Origin: Chloroflexota bacterium
Lineage (GTDB): Bacteria > Chloroflexota > Anaerolineae > Promineifilales > Promineifilaceae
Length of the DNA: 8,229 bases
NCBI GenBank assembly: GCA_008501785.1
Contig: QQUD01000927.1
Location: forward strand, 1-8,229
Direction of reading: 5' to 3'
This document shows positions 1 through 5,716 of this stretch, piece after piece. Both the position numbers and the translations under genes were made by a program. Positions within the stretch are counted from its first letter, which is position 1. The number at the start of each line of letters is the position of its first letter. The notes below the pieces were generated by a model. It was not told the DNA's origin and made no database searches. It was given only the letters and a program-made list of their open reading frames with translations.

Positions 1-266
1 TTAATGCAAACTTGGCGCTGCACAATGCGGCATTGGCAGCCGAGACAGTAGGATTAGGCTGTTTTTATACCGGCTTTGTCGTCGTTGTCAGCGAGCGAGA
101 TGACAGCATTGCCAAACTCGTTGGCTTGCCAGAGACCCACAAAATTTATGGCGCATTGGCAATGGGGTATCCCCGATTGAAATTCAGGAAATGGATGGAA
201 CGAAATCCAGCGAAAGTAACCTGGATAGGGAAAAATATTAATGACAGATACAGGACACAAATTTAA
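1..266 (+). CDS. Nitroreductase-family flavoprotein, C-terminal part only (cut by window start)
   Basis: The reading frame is open from the first bases (frame set by position 3) to a TAA at 264-266, giving about 87 residues of C-terminus. It aligns by eye with the end of the complete ferredoxin-nitroreductase at 6895-7785: NA-LAL-NA-L near its start, the G-FYTG segment, then YGALA-GYP against YGALALGHP, and a closing R-P---W. It is therefore very probably a paralogue, an FMN-dependent NAD(P)H or ferredoxin oxidoreductase of unknown substrate. Whether it also carried an N-terminal 4Fe-4S domain cannot be seen. Its last 26 bases overlap the next gene, so the two are probably co-transcribed and translationally coupled. 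The TTG at 12 is an internal leucine codon, not a start. Confidence 0.8.
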   Translation, partial: NANLALHNAALAAETVGLGCFYTGFVVVVSERDDSIAKLVGLPETHKIYGALAMGYPRLKFRKWMERNPAKVTWIGKNINDRYRTQI

Positions 267-486
267 TCCAGATAGCACTGTAATCTACCAGATTACAGTG
301 CAAGGATATCTGGACGAGCGCCGAGCCGATTGGTTCGACGGCATGGCTATTGAGCCTCAAGTCGATGCAGAGGGGATGAGTGTCACCCGGTTGACGGGCG
401 AGGTGGTCGATCAAGCCGCTCTGCACGGGTTACTGCGCAAACTGTACGATCTAGGTCTGTCACTGCTGTCGATTAAACGCATCTAG
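241..486 (+). CDS. Small conserved protein of unknown function (81 aa)
   Basis: ATG at 241 with a weak AGGG at 227-230 upstream. The gene overlaps the nitroreductase end by 26 bases in another frame. The 81-residue product is soluble, with no membrane segment or cysteine. It begins MTDTG, continues with a strand-rich part (residues 14-23, then DWFDGMAI at 31-38), and ends in a helix-like part containing LTGEVVDQAALHGLLRKLYDLGLSLLSI. The VDQAALHGLL---LGL-LLS pattern is one I recall from many short uncharacterised Chloroflexota proteins of about 80-90 residues, so the length looks normal. Function is unknown. Its place between a nitroreductase and a 2TM gene suggests an accessory or sensory role, but that is inference. 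Its first 22 bases recur almost exactly at 4162-4183, upstream of the second 2TM gene. Confidence 0.8.
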   Translation: MTDTGHKFNPDSTVIYQITVQGYLDERRADWFDGMAIEPQVDAEGMSVTRLTGEVVDQAALHGLLRKLYDLGLSLLSIKRI

Positions 487-543
487 CTTGATTAAGCAGA
501 TGCAGCAGATATTAGCAATTGTGTGACAAAATATTCAATATGT

Positions 544-828
544 AAAGGAGATGAAATGAACACGAAAGAAACTAAATATCAAAAAGCTAAAGAGAGAGTT
601 GAGGTGATAAAGGGTTTTTACAGTCATCTTACTGTGTACGTCTTTGTGAACCTACTTCTGTTTTCAATCAATATGATTGTATCGCCTAACAGCCTGTGGT
701 TCCTCTGGCCGCTTATGGGATGGGGCATTGGGTTCGTTATGCATGCGCTTTCCGTTTTCGGCTTCGGTTCTTGGTTCGGCCCAGACTGGGAGGAGAGAAA
801 GATCAGGGATCTGATGGAAGATCATTGA
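544..828 (+). repeat. Duplicated 2TM gene block, copy 1
   Basis: From the ribosome site through the stop codon, this 285-base block aligns without any gap to 4196-4480. I count about 39 differences by hand, roughly 86% identity. The longest identical run is 37 bases (665-701 against 4317-4353), covering the end of helix 1 and the loop. The copies are in direct orientation, about 3.65 kb apart, and bracket the LuxR-family regulator. Confidence 0.85.
556..828 (+). CDS. 2TM-domain small membrane protein, copy 1 (90 aa)
   Basis: I chose the ATG at 556 because a strong AAAGGAG (544-550) lies five bases upstream. The frame also opens at an ATG at 523, which would add 11 residues, but that start has no ribosome site. 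The product has a charged N-terminal helix (residues 1-20, rich in K and E), a first membrane helix at about 21-43, a turn SPNS, a second helix at about 47-70 (WPLMGWGIGF), and a charged tail with DWEERKIRDLM. This is the layout of the 2TM domain family, which occurs alone or fused to histidine kinases. Its function alone is not known. It is about 79% identical to the product at 4208-4480. It follows the 81-residue gene by 69 bases and probably ends that transcript. I see no convincing terminator after it. Confidence 0.85.
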   Translation: MNTKETKYQKAKERVEVIKGFYSHLTVYVFVNLLLFSINMIVSPNSLWFLWPLMGWGIGFVMHALSVFGFGSWFGPDWEERKIRDLMEDH

Positions 829-947
829 CAACGTCTGGAGCAACAAGTTAAGTGGAAGGACTAGTGTTCCGACCAACAAATATTGCCCACTCCCGTTTGT
901 TCATTTAGCCCTTATCTTTAACTTTGAAGTTTTTGAAAAATCAAGAA

Positions 948-1015
948 TTAGGACGCAGATTGATGCGGATTTAATTGACATAATCTACATCAATCTACGT
1001 TAATCTGCATCCTAA
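948..1015. repeat. Imperfect inverted repeat with 10-base periodicity
   Basis: The left arm (948-971) and right arm (992-1015) are inverted copies matching at 19 of 24 positions, with a 20-base spacer. All five differences are transitions. The right side is also a tandem series of three 10-base units starting at 981, 991 and 1001, built on AATCTRCRT. The GCAGATT/GCGGATT wording resembles a dispersed intergenic repeat I recall from several environmental bacterial genomes, but copy number cannot be judged from one window. It could form a hairpin in RNA or a cruciform in DNA. It has no T-run and does not look like an intrinsic terminator. Confidence 0.6.
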
Positions 1016-1174
1016 ATCAAAATGGGTGAGCCTGTGAAATTTGGGATAGATATAGGTGGAGGTGCGGAAACGGCCGTTAAACATTCCTACCCATCGGCCG
1101 AATTTCATAAACAGTATTTGGCATAATCCTCTTCCTCTCCTAAAATAGACGCATCTGAATCTTAGGGAACCAAT

Positions 1175-1226
1175 TCAACCCTCGTTCACCTCTAGATAAT
1201 CAATAATATGCCCCTTTGAGGGTTGA
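1175..1226. promoter_or_regulatory. Inverted repeat TCAACCCTC / GAGGGTTGA, possible operator
   Basis: A perfect 9-base inverted pair (1175-1183 and 1218-1226) is separated by 34 bases, about four helical turns centre to centre (43 bp). The right half overlaps a possible -35 hexamer (TTGATA, 1223-1228) of the downstream regulator. Such a pair could be a binding site for a dimeric repressor, or an autoregulatory site for the LAL regulator. The pairing is seen directly; its role is inference. Confidence 0.35.
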
Positions 1227-1252
1227 TATAACGGCAAGTTTACAACATAGAT
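1223..1252 (+). promoter_or_regulatory. Weak sigma-70-like promoter candidate for the LuxR regulator
   Basis: TTGATA at 1223-1228 matches the -35 consensus at five of six positions. ATAGAT at 1247-1252, 18 bases downstream, is only a modest -10. It is placed about 45 bases before the start codon at 1298. Other AT-rich positions nearby would score similarly. Confidence 0.25.
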
Positions 1253-1297
1253 TGCTGCTGATAATACCCCACCCAAACCAAGAATCAGGTTGTGCTA

Positions 1298-4039
1298 ATG
1301 ACAAATTTTGTATTAACGACCAAACTGTACATTCCACCGACCCAACCCACACTCGTCTCGCGCCCACATCTGATTAAGAAACTCAATGAAGGATTGCATC
1401 GGAAGCTGACGCTTATCTCTGCACCAGCAGGCTTCGGTAAAACAACTTTGGTGAGTGATTGGATTGCAAATCTACAATTGGATGGCAAAAAAAGGAGCCA
1501 ATCAGGTAATCGCACCTCAGGAAATAAAAATCGAATCGCCTGGCTTTCGCTAGATGAAGGGGACAACGATCTGAACAGATTCTTAATCTACTTTATCGCT
1601 GCTATGCAAACGGTAGAACCTGACATTGGACTCGAACCACTGACCGCGCTGCAATCATCCGGAGCTGCCAATAGTGATGCCGTTCTGATGGCCTTTCTCA
1701 ATGAGATTGCGAGTCTTTCCAAACCCCTGATCCTCATTTTAGATGACTATCACGTAATCGAAAATCAATCAATTGACATAGCACTCACATTTTTACTCGA
1801 TCACTTGCCTGCAACGTTGCACTTAGTCATCACCACGCGCATCGATCCCTCCTTGCCTTTGGCGCGTCTGCGGGGGCGGGGTCAATTAACCGAGCTGCGT
1901 GTCGCTGATCTGCGATTCACCCATGATTTGGCGACAACGTTTCTCAACCAGATGATGCGGCTCGAACTCTCAGCAGAAAATATTGCCGCGTTGGGGTCAC
2001 GTACCGAGGGCTGGATAACAGGATTGCAACTGGCCGCACTTTCTCTTCAAGAAAGGGACGCAGACCGTGTCACCAGTTTCATCCAATCTTTCACCGGTAT
2101 TCACCATCACATCCTCGATTATTTAGTCGAAGAAGTTTTGGAACAACAGCCGCAAGAAACTCAGACTTTTTTACTGCAAACCGCTATTCTAGATCGGCTT
2201 ACAGGTTCCCTTTGTGAAGCAGTCACCGGCCAAGAAAATGGTCAGGAAACTCTTGAAATGCTTGAACGCGCCAACATCTTTATTATCCCGCTGGACAATG
2301 AACGGCGCTGGTACCGCTACCATCATCTTTTTGCTGAACTACTGCAACAACGGCTTAATACAACGCATCCCAATCTGATTAAAGATCTGCACGCCAAAGC
2401 TGTAACCTGGTACGACAGGAACGGCGAATTATCGCATGCCATTCAGCATGCATTTGCCGGTGATGATATCGAGATGGCTGCCCGTTTGATCGAAAAAGGG
2501 GCCTACAAAGCATTAGAACAAAGCGATTTTCAGTTTGTCTTGAATTGGGTTGATCGACTTCCAGACAATGCTCTTAATAAACACCCGTGGTTATTTACTT
2601 ATCATTCCTGGGCGTTATTGTTAACCGGACAAGTAGAAGTTGTCGGTCCAAGGCTAGAGAACATGGATTGGTTGCTGGATTCTTTTTCAAATGACGATGC
2701 CCAAAAAATGAAAATGATGGGGTATATAGCTGGATTGAAAGCGATCCGATCACGCTGGCAACGGGATTATAAAAACGGCCTTGAGTTCGCCAACCAGGCA
2801 ATTGAGAATTTACCTGAGAACGATTGGTTTCGTGGATATTATGCGATCATGCTGGGATCAAGTTATTGGGGAAGTGGCAATCTTAGCGGGTCTAAAGATG
2901 CCTTTAAAGAATCATATCTTGTTGGGAAAGCCTCTGGAAGTAAAATGCTGGCAGTTAGTGGTGGCTGTAATCTTGCCCATACCATAGAACTGAAAGGGCA
3001 CCTTCAGCAAGCATTAGAGTTATTCCACGACTTATTTCAACTTGCTGAGCAGGATGGAAAGGCAATGCCTGTAGCAGGTTATATCCATATTGACATCGCT
3101 AGATTATTTTATGAGTTGAACCAACTAGATCATGCAAGCCAACATCTTGCAGATGGCATTCAACTATGTAAACAATCTGCAGATGGTCGCGCTGAAACCA
3201 TTGGGTATGGCCTTCTGGCACGGGTCCAATTAGCGCAAGGGGATATTGCCGAAGCTGTCAATATGGTTCAAAAAGCGAAAGACTCAAACCCCAGCCCCGA
3301 TACTCCTTTTTATTTGCGCGGTGGAGAATACCCTGATGTCTGGTTATGGTTACGGGAAGGTAATTTAAAAAATCTAGATATGTGGCTCAAGGAGAGCAAA
3401 GTAAAGCTAGAAGGAAATTCATTTAATATAAAACTAACCTTCAGCATGTATGCCCGGGTTCTAATTACTCTAGGTCGGGAATTCTCAAATAGCACACAGA
3501 TCAACAATGCATTTGTACTTCTAAAAGAACTTTTAGAGTTAACTGAAAACAGTGAGTGGGAAAAAAAGGTGGTAGAACTTCTAGCACTTCAAGCGTTGGC
3601 CTATGATGCGGATGGAAAAGCCGATCAGGCCATATCCACGCTAGAACGTGCCTTAAAATTGGCAGAACCAGAAAGTTTCATTCGCACATTTGTTGATGAA
3701 GGACCACAGATGGCCCGACTGCTGTATGCAGCCCTCGAAAAAGATATCGTCCCGAATTATGTACGCAAATTATTGGCCGCGTTCCCTGCTGCTGAACCGG
3801 AAAAAGCTGCTGAAAAACAACCATCAGAATCCGACTCCGATTGGATCGAAACCCTGAGCGACCGTGAATTGGAAGTTCTTCACCTGATGGCGCAAGACCT
3901 GTCCTACAAAGAGATTGCAAACCAAATTATGGTTAGCTTAAATACAGTACGCACGCACATAAAGAACATCTATAGTAAGCTAATGGTTAACAAACGATCC
4001 CAGGCTATCGCTAAAGCCAGGGAACTAAACCTCCTGTAA
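1298..4039 (+). CDS. MalT-like LuxR-family ATP-binding transcriptional regulator (LAL type)
   Basis: The 913-residue product has the normal size and order for a large ATP-binding LuxR regulator. The N-terminus VLTTKLYIPP-QP-LVSRP-LI--L is the family opening. An NTPase of the STAND/NB-ARC-like class follows, with a Walker A motif APAGFGKTT at residues 42-50, Walker B LILILDD at 144-150 and a sensor segment LVITTR then LARLRGRGQLTELR near 176-200. A winged-helix part includes the family signature RRWYRYHHLFAELLQQRL. About residues 360-800 form a TPR-like helical solenoid, probably the effector-binding part. An E/A/P/S-rich linker (about 825-850) leads to a LuxR HTH at 853-913 with LSDRELEVL, SYKEIA and TVRTHIKNIYSKL. 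In MalT-type proteins, ATP and an inducer drive oligomerisation and transcription activation; the inducer here is unknown. I prefer ATG 1298, with AGG at 1287-1289, over the in-frame GTG at 1292. It is flanked by two 2TM genes. Confidence 0.93.
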   Translation: MTNFVLTTKLYIPPTQPTLVSRPHLIKKLNEGLHRKLTLISAPAGFGKTTLVSDWIANLQLDGKKRSQSGNRTSGNKNRIAWLSLDEGDNDLNRFLIYFIAAMQTVEPDIGLEPLTALQSSGAANSDAVLMAFLNEIASLSKPLILILDDYHVIENQSIDIALTFLLDHLPATLHLVITTRIDPSLPLARLRGRGQLTELRVADLRFTHDLATTFLNQMMRLELSAENIAALGSRTEGWITGLQLAALSLQERDADRVTSFIQSFTGIHHHILDYLVEEVLEQQPQETQTFLLQTAILDRLTGSLCEAVTGQENGQETLEMLERANIFIIPLDNERRWYRYHHLFAELLQQRLNTTHPNLIKDLHAKAVTWYDRNGELSHAIQHAFAGDDIEMAARLIEKGAYKALEQSDFQFVLNWVDRLPDNALNKHPWLFTYHSWALLLTGQVEVVGPRLENMDWLLDSFSNDDAQKMKMMGYIAGLKAIRSRWQRDYKNGLEFANQAIENLPENDWFRGYYAIMLGSSYWGSGNLSGSKDAFKESYLVGKASGSKMLAVSGGCNLAHTIELKGHLQQALELFHDLFQLAEQDGKAMPVAGYIHIDIARLFYELNQLDHASQHLADGIQLCKQSADGRAETIGYGLLARVQLAQGDIAEAVNMVQKAKDSNPSPDTPFYLRGGEYPDVWLWLREGNLKNLDMWLKESKVKLEGNSFNIKLTFSMYARVLITLGREFSNSTQINNAFVLLKELLELTENSEWEKKVVELLALQALAYDADGKADQAISTLERALKLAEPESFIRTFVDEGPQMARLLYAALEKDIVPNYVRKLLAAFPAAEPEKAAEKQPSESDSDWIETLSDRELEVLHLMAQDLSYKEIANQIMVSLNTVRTHIKNIYSKLMVNKRSQAIAKARELNLL

Positions 4040-4050
4040 CATCCCCCCCC

Positions 4051-4115
4051 TCACATTATTTCCCTCCAATAATCACATCTTTTTTTCCTCAAGATCACAT
4101 TCAAATGTGATTATT
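4051..4115. promoter_or_regulatory. Phased array of TCACAT boxes upstream of 2TM copy 2
   Basis: TCACAT occurs at 4051-4056, 4073-4078 and 4095-4100, so the repeats start exactly 22 bp apart, close to two helical turns. The third box is half of a perfect palindrome, ATCACATT-CA-AATGTGAT (4094-4111). The flanks AATAATCACAT (4068-4078) and AATGTGATTATT (4104-4115) also pair as inverted copies. Same-face direct repeats plus an inverted pair are typical of cooperative activator or repressor binding. Direct repeats are known for MalT sites, though with a different sequence. The region separates the regulator gene from the second 2TM gene, so either the LAL protein or another factor could act here. 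I cannot place a confident promoter; the AT-rich stretch 4130-4155 is the likely zone. Confidence 0.5.
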
Positions 4116-4161
4116 TTCGGCTCCGTTAACGTTATCCTGTAATCATAGTTTTTGAGACAGA

Positions 4162-4183
4162 AATGACAGATACAGGAAACAAA
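4162..4183 (+). repeat. Short block matching the start of the 81-aa gene (scar-like)
   Basis: These 22 bases match 240-261 at 21 positions, including the ATG and the MTDTG codons. In the first locus they begin the 81-residue gene. Here they lie only 25 bases before the end of the 2TM start region, so the body of such a gene is absent. The frame now runs straight into the 2TM gene (MTDTGNK then on to MNTKE), so an N-terminally extended 105-residue product from ATG 4163 is possible. No good ribosome site precedes 4163. Confidence 0.55.
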
Positions 4184-4195
4184 ACAATCAATTTT

Positions 4196-4480
4196 AAAGG
4201 AGACGAAATGAACACGAAAGAAGTTAAATATCAAAAAGCTAAAGAAAGAGTTGAGTCGTTAAAGGATTTTTACATTCATCTTACAGCTTACGTCGTTGTG
4301 AACTTAATTCTGTTTGCAATCAATATGATTGTATCGCCTAACAGCCTGTGGTTTATCTGGCCGCTTATGGGATGGGGCGTTGGGTTCGCTATTCATGCGC
4401 TTTCCGTTTTCGGCTTTGGTCCCAGTTTCGGTGCAGATTGGGAGGAGAGAAAGATCAGAGAGCTTATGGAGAAAGAATAG
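4196..4480 (+). repeat. Duplicated 2TM gene block, copy 2
   Basis: This is the gap-free direct repeat of 544-828, the same length (285 bases) from AAAGGAG to the stop codon. Similarity continues weakly a little upstream (ACAAAA then TCAAT before the ribosome site). Beyond that the two flanks differ, except for the short block at 4162-4183 that matches 240-261. Confidence 0.85.
4208..4480 (+). CDS. 2TM-domain small membrane protein, copy 2 (90 aa)
   Basis: ATG 4208 has AAAGGAG at 4196-4202 five bases upstream, identical in spacing to copy 1, and is preferred over the in-frame ATG 4163. The product has the same plan: a charged helix at 1-20, membrane helices at about 21-43 and 47-70, and a charged tail DWEERKIRELMEKE. 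By hand count 71 of 90 residues match copy 1. Changes cluster at residues 15-36, at 58-62, at the SW/PS site near 72-73 and at the last residues. The loop and the start of helix 2 (SPNSLWF-WPLMGWG) are nearly unchanged. It stands between the TCACAT array and a hairpin, so it may be its own transcription unit regulated by the array. Function unknown; a role as a membrane sensor or partner is inference. Confidence 0.85.
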   Translation: MNTKEVKYQKAKERVESLKDFYIHLTAYVVVNLILFAINMIVSPNSLWFIWPLMGWGVGFAIHALSVFGFGPSFGADWEERKIRELMEKE

Positions 4481-4504
4481 AAAAGCCATCGCATAAAAAG
4501 TTAA

Positions 4505-4552
4505 AGCCCGCTCGCCGATTTTAAAGCGGAGTATTTATTCAGCGAACGGGCT
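4505..4552 (+). terminator. Hairpin between 2TM copy 2 and the Fe-S membrane gene, possible terminator or attenuator
   Basis: AGCCCGCTCGC (4505-4515) pairs with GCGAACGGGCT (4542-4552) at 10 of 11 positions. The 26-base loop can itself pair through CCG (4515-4517) and CGG (4527-4529). The stem is GC-rich and sits just after the stop codon at 4480, which suits a terminator. Only three T residues follow (GCTTTCG), so strict intrinsic termination is doubtful and partial read-through or RNA processing is as likely. Confidence 0.4.
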
Positions 4553-4589
4553 GCTTTCGATATTATTCGAACTGAGAAGGAGCGAAATC

Positions 4590-5522
4590 ATGACTAAAGA
4601 ATACCAAAACACCAAAGAAGCTTTTATTAGCGCAATCAAAGTTCCGGCTATATTGCTCGTTACTTTCTGGACTATTGCCATTGTCATGTGGCAAACAATG
4701 GGAAACATCTTCTTTCTCTTCAATTTCGGATATATCGGCACATCCATTGCTGTCGGGTTGGGCGTTTACACTTACTTACCGAAAAAGAAGAAACCGATCG
4801 GCCGCAAACTTGCGCTCTTCCTTGTTGGGCTTTATTTACTAGGCTACCTGGGGGTGCTCAACTCAGAAAACATGCAGATTGAAGGATTCTTTTTCTACTG
4901 TTTGGCCGGTGTGTTTCAGGCATCGACCATCCATTATGCCGTTGCCAAAATTTTTGGTCCACTGATTTTTAATCGCGGCTGGTGCGGCTGGTCATGTTGG
5001 ACCGTCATGGTTCTCGATTTATTACCTTACACAAAAAGCTCTGGACGCGTACACCGCAAGTGGGAATGGCTGCGGTATCTCCATTTCCTGCTAAGTTTGC
5101 TGCTTGTGCTCGTTCTCTGGTATGTCTTTGATAATCGTTATCAGACTGAATCTACACATTTTTATTGGCTGCTTGTTGGGAACGTCTTCTACTATGGTTT
5201 GGGCATTGCTTTGGCTGTCATCTTGCGTGACAACCGGGCTTTTTGTAAGTACGTATGCCCGACCACTGTTTTGATGAAGGTCACTGCTCGTTTTTCAATG
5301 CTCAAAATTGATGGTGATGCGGATAAGTGCAATGAGTGTAACGCTTGTGTGCGCATGTGTCCGATGGACATCCGCATCCCAGAATACATTAAGAATGGCG
5401 AGCGCGTGCTCTCTACCGAATGCGTTTTTTGCAACACCTGTGTCAATGTGTGTCCAAAGAGCGCCTTAGGTTCATCATTTAAATTTGACGTTGGTGGCAA
5501 GGAATTATTGAAGCGCCGGTAA
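4590..5522 (+). CDS. Polytopic membrane protein with two C-terminal 4Fe-4S clusters (NapH/YccM-like)
   Basis: ATG 4590 follows AAGGAG (4577-4582) by seven bases. The 310-residue product has about six membrane helices (near 15-35, 41-60, 74-92, 97-117, 160-180, 190-212). The short segment NRGWCGWSCW gives C132-x3-C136, and FCKYVCP gives C219-x3-C223, the paired CxxxC motifs of the NapH/NosR/RdxA membrane iron-sulfur group. The C-terminal domain is a classic 2[4Fe-4S] ferredoxin: C247, C250, C253, C257 and C278, C281, C284, C288, each ending in CP. The first CxxxC lacks the usual following proline, having W137. Such proteins pass electrons between quinols or membrane partners and periplasmic or cytoplasmic acceptors; the partner here is unknown. 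The ferredoxin-nitroreductase downstream is a plausible soluble partner, by neighbourhood only. It could be co-transcribed with 2TM copy 2 if the hairpin at 4505-4552 is leaky. Confidence 0.88.
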   Translation: MTKEYQNTKEAFISAIKVPAILLVTFWTIAIVMWQTMGNIFFLFNFGYIGTSIAVGLGVYTYLPKKKKPIGRKLALFLVGLYLLGYLGVLNSENMQIEGFFFYCLAGVFQASTIHYAVAKIFGPLIFNRGWCGWSCWTVMVLDLLPYTKSSGRVHRKWEWLRYLHFLLSLLLVLVLWYVFDNRYQTESTHFYWLLVGNVFYYGLGIALAVILRDNRAFCKYVCPTTVLMKVTARFSMLKIDGDADKCNECNACVRMCPMDIRIPEYIKNGERVLSTECVFCNTCVNVCPKSALGSSFKFDVGGKELLKRR

Positions 5523-5672
5523 AAAGCTTTTGACATTGAACAGTGAGATTTTGAGTTTCAAACCAGCGGAGAGGTGTCCGAATCACCCCCTCATTCACCC
5601 TTGTGGGGTATGAAAACGTTTGGAAGCATGGCTAAGAAATTCACATGAATGATAAACGTACTGATGATTGTG

Positions 5673-5702
5673 ATATATCAATTTTTACAACAATTGATAT
5701 AT
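5673..5702. promoter_or_regulatory. Perfect 11-8-11 palindrome, probable operator of the hydrolase gene
   Basis: ATATATCAATT (5673-5683) and AATTGATATAT (5692-5702) are perfect inverted copies around an eight-base centre. The site ends 14 bases before the start codon at 5717, so a bound protein would block translation initiation or sit at the promoter/start region. ATCAA-n-TTGAT cores are common for small winged-helix repressors such as the ArsR group. No such regulator gene is in the window, so the assignment is inference. A stem-loop in the mRNA leader is the alternative. Confidence 0.55.
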
Positions 5703-5716
5703 AAGCGAGAAAACAG

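Larger units (their letters stand above)
829..1297. other. Long intergenic region upstream of the LuxR-family regulator
   Basis: No convincing gene lies in these 469 bases. They hold an imperfect inverted repeat at 948-1015, a 10-base palindrome AACGGCCGTT at 1069-1078, an inverted repeat pair at 1175-1183/1218-1226 and a weak promoter candidate at 1223-1252. A weak AT-rich inverted pair AACAAA/TTTGTT sits at 875-880/896-901. A 34-codon ORF at 1022-1126 is discussed separately and was not accepted as a gene. Confidence 0.6.

Noticed and set aside
664..879. Minus-strand open frame opposite 2TM copy 1, with a similar frame opposite copy 2 (4304-4489)
   Set aside because: The resemblance between the two reverse frames is only a mirror of the 2TM duplication.
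1069..1078. AACGGCCGTT palindrome, with ACGGCCGT cores also near 5815 and 7965
   Set aside because: Two of the three lie inside coding sequence, and short CGGCCG palindromes are expected by chance.
2781..2987. Plus-strand open frame of 68 codons inside the regulator gene
   Set aside because: It is out of frame inside a continuous 913-residue regulator with intact TPR-like and HTH parts. No ribosome site.
4043..4050. Run of eight C residues just after the regulator stop codon
   Set aside because: Homopolymer runs can cause phase variation, but this one is outside any coding region and away from the likely promoter.
5192..5536. Minus-strand open frame of 114 codons
   Set aside because: It lies wholly opposite the Fe-S membrane protein, whose cysteine motifs are unambiguous. 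The reverse translation shows no family pattern.
5585..5609. ACCCC / GGGGT stem as a terminator after the Fe-S membrane gene
   Set aside because: Only five base pairs with a 15-base loop and no T-run.
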